A stretch of 64,000 nt of DNA from DAITAZ01 sp036824045 (GTDB lineage Bacteria > Pseudomonadota > Gammaproteobacteria > Burkholderiales > Rhodocyclaceae): NCBI GenBank assembly GCA_036824045.1, contig DAITAZ010000018.1, positions 6,745-70,744 on the forward strand, in the 5' to 3' direction. A model generated the notes under the pieces. The model was not told where the DNA came from, made no database searches, and saw only the letters and a list, made by a program, of their open reading frames with translations. Made by a program: the position numbers and the translations under genes. The first letter of the stretch is position 1. Each line of letters starts with the position of its first letter. This document shows positions 8,504-16,089 of the stretch, one piece after another.

Positions 8504-9091
8504 ATGGAATGGGTATTGCACCAGAATGAGCGGCTGGCCTTGATCCTGCGCCGCTCATACACCTCCTCGGGGATCGAGTTTCCAACGCCCAACTCCTACT
8601 CCCAACAACTGGGGTACATGAACCGGCCGGCGGGTTACGTGATTCCGCCTCATGTGCATAACCCGGTGACTCGGGAGGTCGAGTTCACCAAGGAAGTGTT
8701 GTTCATCCGCAGTGGGCGCGTGCGGGTGGATTTCTACACCGACAACCAGGAATACCTGGAGAGCACCATACTCGAAGCGGGCGATGTAATCCTGCTGGCC
8801 CATGGCGGGCATGGCTTCCTGATGCTGGAGCCGTCGGAGATCGTCGAAGTCAAGCAGGGGCCCTACGTGGGGGAAAAGGACAAATCCCGCTTCCAGGGCG
8901 TGGCCGAATCCGAAGTCAGGATGCGTGACACCACCAGTTTGCAGGAGCTGCCGTCCAATGGTTCCAACACTGTACTGGAAGGCGAGCGGCTGCCAAGCGT
9001 GGTGCCGGAAGTGAGGGTCAACGGCGCGGTCAAGGTGGGCAGTGCCGTCAGTTTCCACCAGCCCTGCGCGCCCACGCGGTCCGACTGCTGA
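8504..9091 (+). CDS. Cupin-domain protein of the exopolysaccharide cluster
   Basis: 195-residue soluble protein with a single cupin fold. The first cupin motif contains IPPHVHNPVTREVEFTKEVLFIRSGRVR and the second contains LEAGDVILLAHGGHGF, giving His residues that could bind a metal. The C-terminal part (about 140-195) is low-complexity and unrecognised. The ATG at 8504 follows a GGAG site. The gene sits 16 nt upstream of a DegT/PerA-type aminotransferase, so it may act as a sugar-nucleotide isomerase or epimerase, or as a regulator in the same pathway. This is context only; no specific activity can be read from the sequence. Confidence 0.7.
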   Translation: MEWVLHQNERLALILRRSYTSSGIEFPTPNSYSQQLGYMNRPAGYVIPPHVHNPVTREVEFTKEVLFIRSGRVRVDFYTDNQEYLESTILEAGDVILLAHGGHGFLMLEPSEIVEVKQGPYVGEKDKSRFQGVAESEVRMRDTTSLQELPSNGSNTVLEGERLPSVVPEVRVNGAVKVGSAVSFHQPCAPTRSDC

Positions 9092-9107
9092 TCGCGAGGT
9101 TGGTCTA

Positions 9108-10220
9108 ATGATTCCTGTGAATGAACCGTTGCTGGACGGCAACGAGAAGAAGTATTTGCTCGAATGCATCGAAACCGGCTGGATTTCGTCCGAGGGGCCG
9201 TTCGTCAGCAGGTTCGAGAGTCTTTTCGCTGCCCGGGTCGGGCGTCGCCACGGCATCGCCGTGTGCAATGGAACCGCCGCTATTGATGCCGCCGTTGAAG
9301 CCTTGGGCATTGGTCCGGGCGACGAGGTGATCATGCCGGCCTTCACCATCATTTCCTGCATCAGCCAGATTGTTCGGGCCGGGGCAAAGCCGGTGCTGGT
9401 GGATACTGACCCCCGCACCTGGAACATGGATGTGAGCCAGATCGAGGCTCGCATCACCTCGCGGACCAAAGCCATCTTGCTGGTGCACATCTATGGCTTG
9501 CCGGCGGATGTGGCGCCAGTTCTGGAGATGGCCCGCCGCTACGGGCTCAAGGTCATTGAAGACGCGGCCGAGATGCACGGGCAAACCTACCGTGGTGAGC
9601 CCTGCGGCAGCTTCGGGGATATCAGCGTTTTCAGTTTCTATCCGAACAAGCACATCACCACTGGGGAAGGGGGGATGATCGTCACGAACGATGATCATCT
9701 GGCCGAGCGTTGCCGCAGCCTGCGCAATTTGTGCTTCCAGGCTGAGCGGCGCTTCGTGCATGAGGAACTGGGCTGGAACCTGCGCATGACCAATCTGCAG
9801 GCCGCCTTGGGGCTTGCCCAGCTCGAACGCCTGGACGAGTTCGTTGCGCGCAAGCGGAGGATGGGGGCTCTGTATTCCCAACTGCTTGAGGGAATGCCCG
9901 GCGTGCAGCTGCCGTTGGCGCGCACCGCCTTTGCCGAGAACATCTACTGGGTGTATGGCTTGGTGCTGGACGAGTCCCTGGGGCTGGACGCGGCGACGGC
10001 CATGAAGCGGCTGGCCAGTGTTGGCGTGGGGTGCCGGCCGTTCTTCTATCCCATGCACCAGCAGCCGGTGTTGCGGCGGATGGGATTGTTTGCCGAGGAT
10101 GCCCATCCCGTGGCCGAACGGCTCTACCGGCAAGGTTTTTATGTCCCCAGCGGCATGGCACTGACCGAAGAACAGATCCGCACGGTCGCCGACCGCGTCA
10201 AGGAGGTATTCGCTTCATGA
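9108..10220 (+). CDS. DegT/DnrJ/EryC1 family sugar-nucleotide aminotransferase
   Basis: PLP-dependent aminotransferase of 370 residues. Lys181 in SFYPNKHITTGEGG is the expected PLP Schiff-base lysine. The upstream VIEDAAEMHG and the N-terminal IPVNEPLLDGNEKKYL match the perosamine-synthase-like (PerA/RfbE) branch, which aminates 4-keto-6-deoxy sugar nucleotides. A GDP- or UDP-linked 4-amino sugar product is therefore likely, but the nucleotide and position are not decided by sequence. The ATG at 9108 follows a GAGG site. The TGA overlaps the methyltransferase ATG (ATGA). Confidence 0.88.
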   Translation: MIPVNEPLLDGNEKKYLLECIETGWISSEGPFVSRFESLFAARVGRRHGIAVCNGTAAIDAAVEALGIGPGDEVIMPAFTIISCISQIVRAGAKPVLVDTDPRTWNMDVSQIEARITSRTKAILLVHIYGLPADVAPVLEMARRYGLKVIEDAAEMHGQTYRGEPCGSFGDISVFSFYPNKHITTGEGGMIVTNDDHLAERCRSLRNLCFQAERRFVHEELGWNLRMTNLQAALGLAQLERLDEFVARKRRMGALYSQLLEGMPGVQLPLARTAFAENIYWVYGLVLDESLGLDAATAMKRLASVGVGCRPFFYPMHQQPVLRRMGLFAEDAHPVAERLYRQGFYVPSGMALTEEQIRTVADRVKEVFAS

Positions 10221-10990
10221 GCCAAGTGTTCAATGCTTATGCCGCGTATTACGACCTGTTGTACCGGGATAAGGACTACGCAGCCGAGGCCGACTACGTG
10301 GCGGGCCTGGTACGGCAGTTTGCCCCTGAGGCCCGGACGATACTGGATCTTGGTTGCGGGACTGGTACGCATGCGGCGCTGTTGGCAGCCATGGGCTTTA
10401 CCGTCCACGGTGTGGATTTCAGCCCCGCGATGGTGGAACGGGCGGAAGCGCGCAAGGCAGAGTTGCCGTCCGAGGTGGCGGAGCGCATGAGCTTTGCCTG
10501 TGGGGATGTCCGCGATTACCGGCACCCCGGGCGCTTTGATGCGGTGCTCTCGTTGTTCCATGTGATGAGCTATCAGACCAGCAATGGCGATCTGACTGCG
10601 GCATTTGCCACGGCTGCCGAGCATCTCGCGCCGGGTGGCGTGTTCCTCTTCGACTATTGGTACGGGCCCGCCGTGCTCACCCAGCAACCTGAAGTCAGGG
10701 TCAAGCGGATGGAGGACGAGCGCATTCGGGTGTTGCGGATCGCTGAACCCGAACTCGCTTTTGGCCAGAACCGGGTCCGGGTGAACTACACCGTGCAAGT
10801 GGAGGAGAAATCGTCGGACGCCCGTGGGGTGGTGACTGAGCATCACGATATGCGTTATTTCTTTTTGCCAGAAGTCGAACTGCTTGCAAATCCCGCGTTT
10901 CGGACGCTTGCCCACCAGGCCTGGATGGCTGCGCGCGAGCCCGGAGTGGAAGACTGGGCTGCCGTCAGCGTGCTGGAGCGCAAGGCATGA
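10217..10990 (+). CDS. Class I SAM-dependent methyltransferase
   Basis: 257-residue soluble methyltransferase. It has motif I ILDLGCGTGTHAALLA, the acidic residue after strand 2 in VHGVDFSPAMV, and FDAVLSLFHVMSYQ as motif IV/post-I. It begins with YAAYYDLLYRDKDY, typical of methyltransferases found in polysaccharide clusters. It probably N-, C- or O-methylates the amino sugar made by the preceding aminotransferase or a glycan end (inference). An AGGAGG site lies 10 nt before the ATG, and both ends overlap neighbours as ATGA, so the aminotransferase, methyltransferase and glycosyltransferase are tightly coupled. Confidence 0.85.
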   Translation: MSQVFNAYAAYYDLLYRDKDYAAEADYVAGLVRQFAPEARTILDLGCGTGTHAALLAAMGFTVHGVDFSPAMVERAEARKAELPSEVAERMSFACGDVRDYRHPGRFDAVLSLFHVMSYQTSNGDLTAAFATAAEHLAPGGVFLFDYWYGPAVLTQQPEVRVKRMEDERIRVLRIAEPELAFGQNRVRVNYTVQVEEKSSDARGVVTEHHDMRYFFLPEVELLANPAFRTLAHQAWMAAREPGVEDWAAVSVLERKA

Positions 10991-12180
10991 AAATTGGCGC
11001 CATCATCGACTACGATGTCACGGCCGGTGGTGGGATCAACCAGGCGCTCAATGCCATCCTGCAGATGGCGCGGCTGGTTGAAGGCAGGCATGAGTTCGCG
11101 GTTTTCTCCTGCATGGCCGACAACGTGGCTTATCTAAAGAAGCTGGGGGTGGAGGGGCATTTGTTCACTTCCGGCTGGCGGGACAAGCTGATCTCCATGT
11201 CAGCCCTCATTGAGCCGGGGCGGCGCCTGCAGCGGCGCTTCCAGTTGGTAGGAGAACTGGAGCGGGGTTTGATCGCGCACAACGTGGATCTGGTGTACTT
11301 CGTGACGCCCACCAGCCGCTGCATGGTGCTGCAGAAGCTCAACTACATCATGACCGTGTGGGACCTTGCGCACCGGGATACCCCGGAGTTCCCGGAGGTC
11401 AGGGAGTTTCAGACCTTCTTCACCCGGGAGCGGCTGTTCCAGTACTGCCTGGGCCCCGCGCTGCTGGTGCTGGCGGATTCTGATGCGTTGATGGCCAAAA
11501 TGGCATCCCGCTATGGTCTGGATCCAGAGCGCGTTCTTGCCATGCCGTTTTCGTCCGCGCCGTTCACGGATAAGCGGTTGGCCGCGAACACCTCCAGCGT
11601 CCAGAACAAGTATGGTTTGGAGGGCGGCTATTTCTTCTATCCAGCTCAGTTCTGGCCTCACAAGAACCACGTCCGTGTGGTGCAAGCCCTGGCGATGCTG
11701 AGGGACCGTGGGATGGACGCCCGCGTGGTTTTTGCGGGCAGCAATCAGGGCAACCAGGAGCATGTTCGGGCGCGGGCCGCCGAGCTCAAGGTGGAGGATC
11801 GGTTGACGTTCCTGGGGTTCGTTCCTGCGGAAGACATGCGGGGGTTGTACCGCGGGTGCAGGGCAGTGGTGATGCCCACTTATTTCGGACCTACCAATCT
11901 TCCGCCCCTGGAAGCATGGGGTTTGGGCAAGCCACTTATTTACTCGGAACATCTTTCTGGCCAGGCTGGAGACGCCGCCTTGCTGGTCGACCCGGACGAT
12001 CCCGTCGCTTTGGCCGATGCGATGCAGGCTGTGCACGACCCGGACGTCGCGCAGGGTCTGGTGGAACGAGGCTATCAGAGGCTGCGGGAGATGGATCGGA
12101 TGCGCGACGAGGCTGAGGCGCAACTGTCCCAGCGCCTGGAGCGGTTTGATCGCCGGCGCCAGTGCTGGGGCGTGGTGTAA
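10987..12180 (+). CDS. Glycosyltransferase family 4 (GT-B) protein
   Basis: 397-residue retaining GT-B glycosyltransferase. The C-terminal donor-binding half is clear: FYPAQFWPHKNHVRVVQAL, LTFLGFVPAEDMRGLYRGC, and MPTYFGPTNLPPLEAWGLGKP carrying the E-x7-E-like donor motif. The N-terminal acceptor half contains VWDLAHRDTPEFPEV. It presumably adds one sugar to the lipid-linked repeat unit primed by the EpsB-type transferase. Last gene of the cluster on this side; 445 nt without a gene follow before prsK. Confidence 0.87.
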   Translation: MKIGAIIDYDVTAGGGINQALNAILQMARLVEGRHEFAVFSCMADNVAYLKKLGVEGHLFTSGWRDKLISMSALIEPGRRLQRRFQLVGELERGLIAHNVDLVYFVTPTSRCMVLQKLNYIMTVWDLAHRDTPEFPEVREFQTFFTRERLFQYCLGPALLVLADSDALMAKMASRYGLDPERVLAMPFSSAPFTDKRLAANTSSVQNKYGLEGGYFFYPAQFWPHKNHVRVVQALAMLRDRGMDARVVFAGSNQGNQEHVRARAAELKVEDRLTFLGFVPAEDMRGLYRGCRAVVMPTYFGPTNLPPLEAWGLGKPLIYSEHLSGQAGDAALLVDPDDPVALADAMQAVHDPDVAQGLVERGYQRLREMDRMRDEAEAQLSQRLERFDRRRQCWGVV

Positions 12181-12356
12181 GCGCACTGCGCCTTTCGTAT
12201 CCAGCCGTATGCGTGGCGGTCTGGGGTGTTTGGTCGGGCGCGGTTTGTTCAGTTGAGGCGTTTTGCTCATTCCTTTCTTGCCTTTCTGCACAGGCTTCCG
12301 GTTGGGGAAGTTCAGCGTGCCGAGCCAAACACTAATTTGCGGATTACAGGGGTTTT

Positions 12357-12376
12357 GCCGCTAGTTGGCGGCTTTT
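12357..12376 (+). terminator. Weak stem-loop with T tract after the glycosyltransferase gene
   Basis: GCCGC-TAGTTG-GCGGC-TTTT: a 5-bp stem with a 6-nt loop. It could end the exopolysaccharide transcript, but the stem is short. Confidence 0.3.
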
Positions 12377-12377
12377 C

Positions 12378-12393
12378 CGGCCCTTGACTTGCG
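12378..12393 (+). promoter_or_regulatory. Possible sigma-54 (-24/-12) promoter upstream of prsK
   Basis: CGGCCCTTGACTTGCG has GG and GC separated by 10 nt and a full TTGC in the -12 half; the -24 half is weak (CGGCCCT against TGGCACG). If real, the prsK leader would be over 200 nt. Confidence 0.3.
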
Positions 12394-12423
12394 CTTTGCA
12401 CCAGTTCGGGAATGAGACCATTG

Positions 12424-12436
12424 CGGACAGTGTCCG
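12424..12436. promoter_or_regulatory. 13-bp palindrome CGGACA-G-TGTCCG
   Basis: A perfect inverted repeat with 6-bp arms, operator-like in size, about 190 nt upstream of prsK. It differs in sequence from the palindromes upstream of the cupin gene. Confidence 0.35.
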
Positions 12437-12625
12437 ATTGGTTTAACTGGTGAACCATCCGCTTGCCGGGTGCGTTCGGTTCATGGCGCTGCGCAGCAAC
12501 CACGGCTGAATTTTTGCCGGTTTCCGCGCTTCCCGCATTGAGCTCATTGATCCTGAAGTCGACGTCCTCGTGAAGGCCTTCCGCGCCCGATCACCGCGTG
12601 AATGGCGGCGGCGGGCCTGGCTCCT

Positions 12626-14737
12626 ATGCAAAACGGTCATTCCCTCTCCCTTGATGCCGCGGTCTGGACCTATGGCCTGAGCTGTCTGTGCTACCTGGGG
12701 TTTTCGGCCTACCTCTGGCTCCGGCGCCGCGATAGCGGCATCGTCCGTCTGGTGCTGTCCGTCTCGCTTATCAGCGCCGCCTGGGCGTTTGCGGGGGCGT
12801 TTTTTGCCAGGACCATCAGCACACCCGCCTGGGCCTTGGTCAACGTGGCAGACGTGGTGCGCTATCTGAGCTGGTACCTGACGCTCCTGGCTTTGGCCGC
12901 GCATTGGCAGCAGGGCGGGGTGAGCCGGCTCCTTGGGTTTGCCACCGAGAATTTTTCCATCCTGGGCCTGCCTTTCGTGCTGGGGGCGTCGGTGGCGGCG
13001 GGCAACCTGCTGGCCGTGGTGGTCCAGGCGGCCACCGCCCACACTTTTGTCGCACCCACCTGGATTTACCTCGCTTTCCTGATCATGGCGGTGGCGGGGC
13101 TGATCCTGACCGAGCAGCTCTATCGCAACCATCCCCGGCAGTCGCGCTGGGGGATCAAGCCTGTGACCATCGGCCTGGCGGGCTTGTTTGCATTCGATCT
13201 GTATCTGTATTCCGAAGCCTACTTGCTGGGCCGCCTGGATCGGGACATCTGGAGCGCCCGGGGACTGGTCCATGCCTTGCTGATACCCCTTGTCGCGCTT
13301 TCAGTGTGGCGCAACCGGGGCTGGACCAATCCCATCGTGCTTTCCCACCGATTGGTGTTCCATTCGGCGGCGGTGCTGGGATCGGGGGCTTATTTGCTGC
13401 TCGTCGCCGGCGCGGGGTACTACATCACTTACTTCGGTGGCACCTGGGGGAGGGTGCTGCAGGTTTCGTTTCTGTCGTTGTCGATTCTCTTGTTGAGCGC
13501 TTTGTTGCTTTCGGGTAGCGCCCGTTCCCGGCTCAAGGTCGCGCTGTCCAAGCATTTGTTCAGCTATCGGTACGACTATCGGGAGGAGTGGCTGGGATTT
13601 ACGCGGGCGCTGACCACCCATGATCCCCATCACGGTTTTCATCAAGTACCTATCAAAGCTCTGGCTGATCTGGTGGAAAGCCCAGGAGGCGGGCTGTGGC
13701 TGCAGGGCCCCGAAGGGGACTACCGGCCGGTGGGGCACTGGAACTTTCCGGGCATGGACAAGGTGCTGCGCCGGGACGATGTCCTGGTTGGACGTTTGCG
13801 CGATGGAGGCGAGGTGATCCTGGTGGCCGGAGATGTGGAGGTGCTACCGGAATGGCTGCTGGAGAAGTCCGAAGCCTGGCTGGTAGTGCCACTGCTGGCC
13901 ATTGAGGATCTGGTGGGCTTCATCGTTCTGGCCCGGCCGAGAGCCGATGTCGAGGTTAATTGGGAGGTGAAGGATCTGCTGCGTACGGCCGGGCGGCAGG
14001 CCGCCAGTTATCTGGGCCAGATGCGGGCGTTGGAAGCGTTGATCGAGGCCAGGCGTTTCGACGCCATGAATCGGATGGCGGCTTTCGTGGTGCATGACCT
14101 GAAGAATCTCGTTTCCCAGCTCTCGCTCATGACGCGCAATGCGGAGCGCCATTGGGACAAGCCGGAGTTCCGCGATGACATGCTGCTGACCGTGAACAAT
14201 GTGGTTGGCCGGATGCAACATCTTTTGTTGCAATTGCGAGATTCCGCGCTGGCTCGCGACAGGGTGGAGAGCGTCGATGTGGCGGCTCTGGTTCGCCGCC
14301 TTGCGGGTGCCAGGAATGACCCCCGCCTTACCGTGAGCGCAGTTCCCAACGGCGGAGAACTGCTCACCCGGGCTGACCCGGCCCGGCTTTCGCGGATCAT
14401 CGGCCATCTGGTGCAAAACGGGCTGGAGGCGGTGGATGCGCGCTCGGGGCGCGTCCAGGTTTCACTGGCTGGCGACGGCGAATGCGTGCGCGTGACAGTG
14501 GATGACAACGGCCCGGGCATGAGCCGGAATTTCATGGAAAGCCGTCTGTTCAAGCCCTTCCAGACAACCAAGGCCGGTGGCATGGGTATCGGGATGTACG
14601 AATGCCGTCAGTACATCGGCGAGTTGGGTGGGCGGATGGAGGTGGAAAGCGAGCCGGGTCATGGCGTTCACATCCGGCTCTCCCTGCCCCGGGGCTCAGG
14701 TGGCGGCAACAACGATGAGATGTCAGAAAGCAGATGA
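12626..14737 (+). CDS. prsK: PEP-CTERM system sensor histidine kinase PrsK
   Basis: Sensor kinase of the PrsK family linked to exosortase/PEP-CTERM systems. About ten N-terminal membrane helices cover residues 1-300, a GAF-like segment follows, then an atypical HisKA box with FVVHDLKNLVSQLSLM, where His is the phospho-acceptor. The HATPase ends in GGMGIGMYECRQYIGELGG. In Zoogloea, PrsK/PrsR with RpoN controls PEP-CTERM proteins needed for floc formation; the same role is likely here. The ATG at 12626 is chosen by family fit; an in-frame ATG at 12602 is possible and neither has a strong ribosome site. The stop overlaps prsR as ATGA. Confidence 0.9.
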   Translation: MQNGHSLSLDAAVWTYGLSCLCYLGFSAYLWLRRRDSGIVRLVLSVSLISAAWAFAGAFFARTISTPAWALVNVADVVRYLSWYLTLLALAAHWQQGGVSRLLGFATENFSILGLPFVLGASVAAGNLLAVVVQAATAHTFVAPTWIYLAFLIMAVAGLILTEQLYRNHPRQSRWGIKPVTIGLAGLFAFDLYLYSEAYLLGRLDRDIWSARGLVHALLIPLVALSVWRNRGWTNPIVLSHRLVFHSAAVLGSGAYLLLVAGAGYYITYFGGTWGRVLQVSFLSLSILLLSALLLSGSARSRLKVALSKHLFSYRYDYREEWLGFTRALTTHDPHHGFHQVPIKALADLVESPGGGLWLQGPEGDYRPVGHWNFPGMDKVLRRDDVLVGRLRDGGEVILVAGDVEVLPEWLLEKSEAWLVVPLLAIEDLVGFIVLARPRADVEVNWEVKDLLRTAGRQAASYLGQMRALEALIEARRFDAMNRMAAFVVHDLKNLVSQLSLMTRNAERHWDKPEFRDDMLLTVNNVVGRMQHLLLQLRDSALARDRVESVDVAALVRRLAGARNDPRLTVSAVPNGGELLTRADPARLSRIIGHLVQNGLEAVDARSGRVQVSLAGDGECVRVTVDDNGPGMSRNFMESRLFKPFQTTKAGGMGIGMYECRQYIGELGGRMEVESEPGHGVHIRLSLPRGSGGGNNDEMSESR

Positions 14738-16089
14738 CGGATATGCGACCCAACCTGTTGATCGTCGAAGACGACCTCGCGCTGCAGCGGCAGATGCGTT
14801 GGGCTTTCGACCAGTACGAAGTACAGGTGGCGGCGGACCGGGAGTCTGCGCTCGCGCAGTTGCGGCGTTTCGAGCCCGCGGTCGTGACGATGGACCTGGG
14901 GTTGCCGCCCACGCCCGATGACGTGGGGGAAGGGTTCGCGCTTCTCGAACAAATACTCACCCTGGCGCCTGATACCAAGGTCGTGGTGCTGACCGGGCAG
15001 AACGACAGGATCAACGCGGTGCGCGCCATCGGCATGGGCGCCTACGATTTTTACGCCAAGCCGTTCGAGCCGGAATTGCTTAACCTCACCCTGGAACGTG
15101 CTTACCGCCTGCACGAATTGCAGGAGGAGAACCGGCGCCTGCAGGCGGCCCAGCCCCTGGACGCCTTTGCCGGCCTGATCACCCGCGATCCGGAGATGCT
15201 CAAGGTATGCCGCACGGTGGAGAAAGTTGCCGGCACCGATGCGACCTTGATGCTGCTGGGCGAGAGCGGTACGGGGAAGGAGGTGCTGGCCCGCGCCCTC
15301 CACGACCTTTCACCCCGTGCCCGAGAACGCTTCATCGCCATCAATTGCGCCGCCATTCCCGAAAATCTCCTCGAGAGCGAGCTCTTTGGTCATGAGAAAG
15401 GCGCGTTCACCGGGGCGTTGAAGCAGACGCCGGGCAAGATTGAGCTGGCGCACAAGGGCACGTTGTTTCTGGACGAAATTGGCGATCTGCCTGGCTCGCT
15501 CCAGGCCAAGCTGTTGCGCTTCCTGCAGCAGCGGGTGATCGAACGCGTGGGGGGCCGGGAGGAGATTCCGGTGGATGTGCGGATTGTGTGTGCGACCCAT
15601 CAGGACCTGAAAGGGCTGATTCGCGAAGGCCGGTTCCGGGAGGACCTGTTCTACCGGCTGGCGGAAATCGTGGTGCGGATTCCACCGCTGCGCGATCGAC
15701 GGGGCGATTCTGCGCTCTTGGCCCATGCTTTCCTGCGCCGCTTTGCGCGGGATATGCGCAAGGGTTCAATGACCCTTCGTCCCGACACCATCGATGCAAT
15801 CGAGTCCCACAACTGGCCGGGGAATGTGCGGGAGCTCGAAAACTGCGTCAAGCGAGCCGTGATCATGGCCGATAACTCTGCGGTCGCGCCTGCTGACATG
15901 GGTTTGGAAGAACACCCCAGCGGCGAGACGGAGACCCTGAACCTGCGCCAGATCCGCGAGCAGGCGGAAAAGCGCGCGGTGATCCGCGTGTTGGGCCGGG
16001 TGAATGGGAATATCGCCAGGGCGGCAGAGATGCTGGGCGTCAGCCGGCCGACCCTGTACGACCTCATGCATCGTTTCGGGCTCAAATAG
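14734..16089 (+). CDS. prsR: PEP-CTERM system sigma-54-dependent response regulator PrsR
   Basis: NtrC-type activator of 451 residues. The receiver domain has paired acids VEDD and phospho-acceptor Asp54 (VTMDLGLPP). The AAA+ domain has Walker A GESGTGKE, the sigma-54 contact motif GAFTGA, Walker B LFLDEIGD and the arginine-finger region VRELEN. The C-terminus is a Fis-type helix-turn-helix (NGNIARAAEMLGVSRPTLYDLMHRF). It matches the PrsR family that partners PrsK. Coupled to prsK (ATGA) and to prsT (TAG and GTG share one base). Its targets probably include promoters with -24/-12 elements such as the one at 8455 (inference). Confidence 0.92.
   Translation: MTDMRPNLLIVEDDLALQRQMRWAFDQYEVQVAADRESALAQLRRFEPAVVTMDLGLPPTPDDVGEGFALLEQILTLAPDTKVVVLTGQNDRINAVRAIGMGAYDFYAKPFEPELLNLTLERAYRLHELQEENRRLQAAQPLDAFAGLITRDPEMLKVCRTVEKVAGTDATLMLLGESGTGKEVLARALHDLSPRARERFIAINCAAIPENLLESELFGHEKGAFTGALKQTPGKIELAHKGTLFLDEIGDLPGSLQAKLLRFLQQRVIERVGGREEIPVDVRIVCATHQDLKGLIREGRFREDLFYRLAEIVVRIPPLRDRRGDSALLAHAFLRRFARDMRKGSMTLRPDTIDAIESHNWPGNVRELENCVKRAVIMADNSAVAPADMGLEEHPSGETETLNLRQIREQAEKRAVIRVLGRVNGNIARAAEMLGVSRPTLYDLMHRFGLK

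Larger units (their letters stand above)
12181..12625. other. 445-nt intergenic region before prsK
   Basis: No coding region or RNA gene is recognised here. It holds a short stem-loop followed by TTTT (12357-12376), a sigma-54-like element (12378-12393) and a 13-bp palindrome (12424-12436), described separately. A 10-bp palindrome GCTGCGCAGC is also present near 12490. The size suggests a regulated promoter region for prsK-prsR-prsT. Confidence 0.6.

Noticed and set aside
12484..12500. 10-bp palindrome GCTGCGCAGC before prsK
   Set aside because: Short, GC-only and not spaced to a promoter element.
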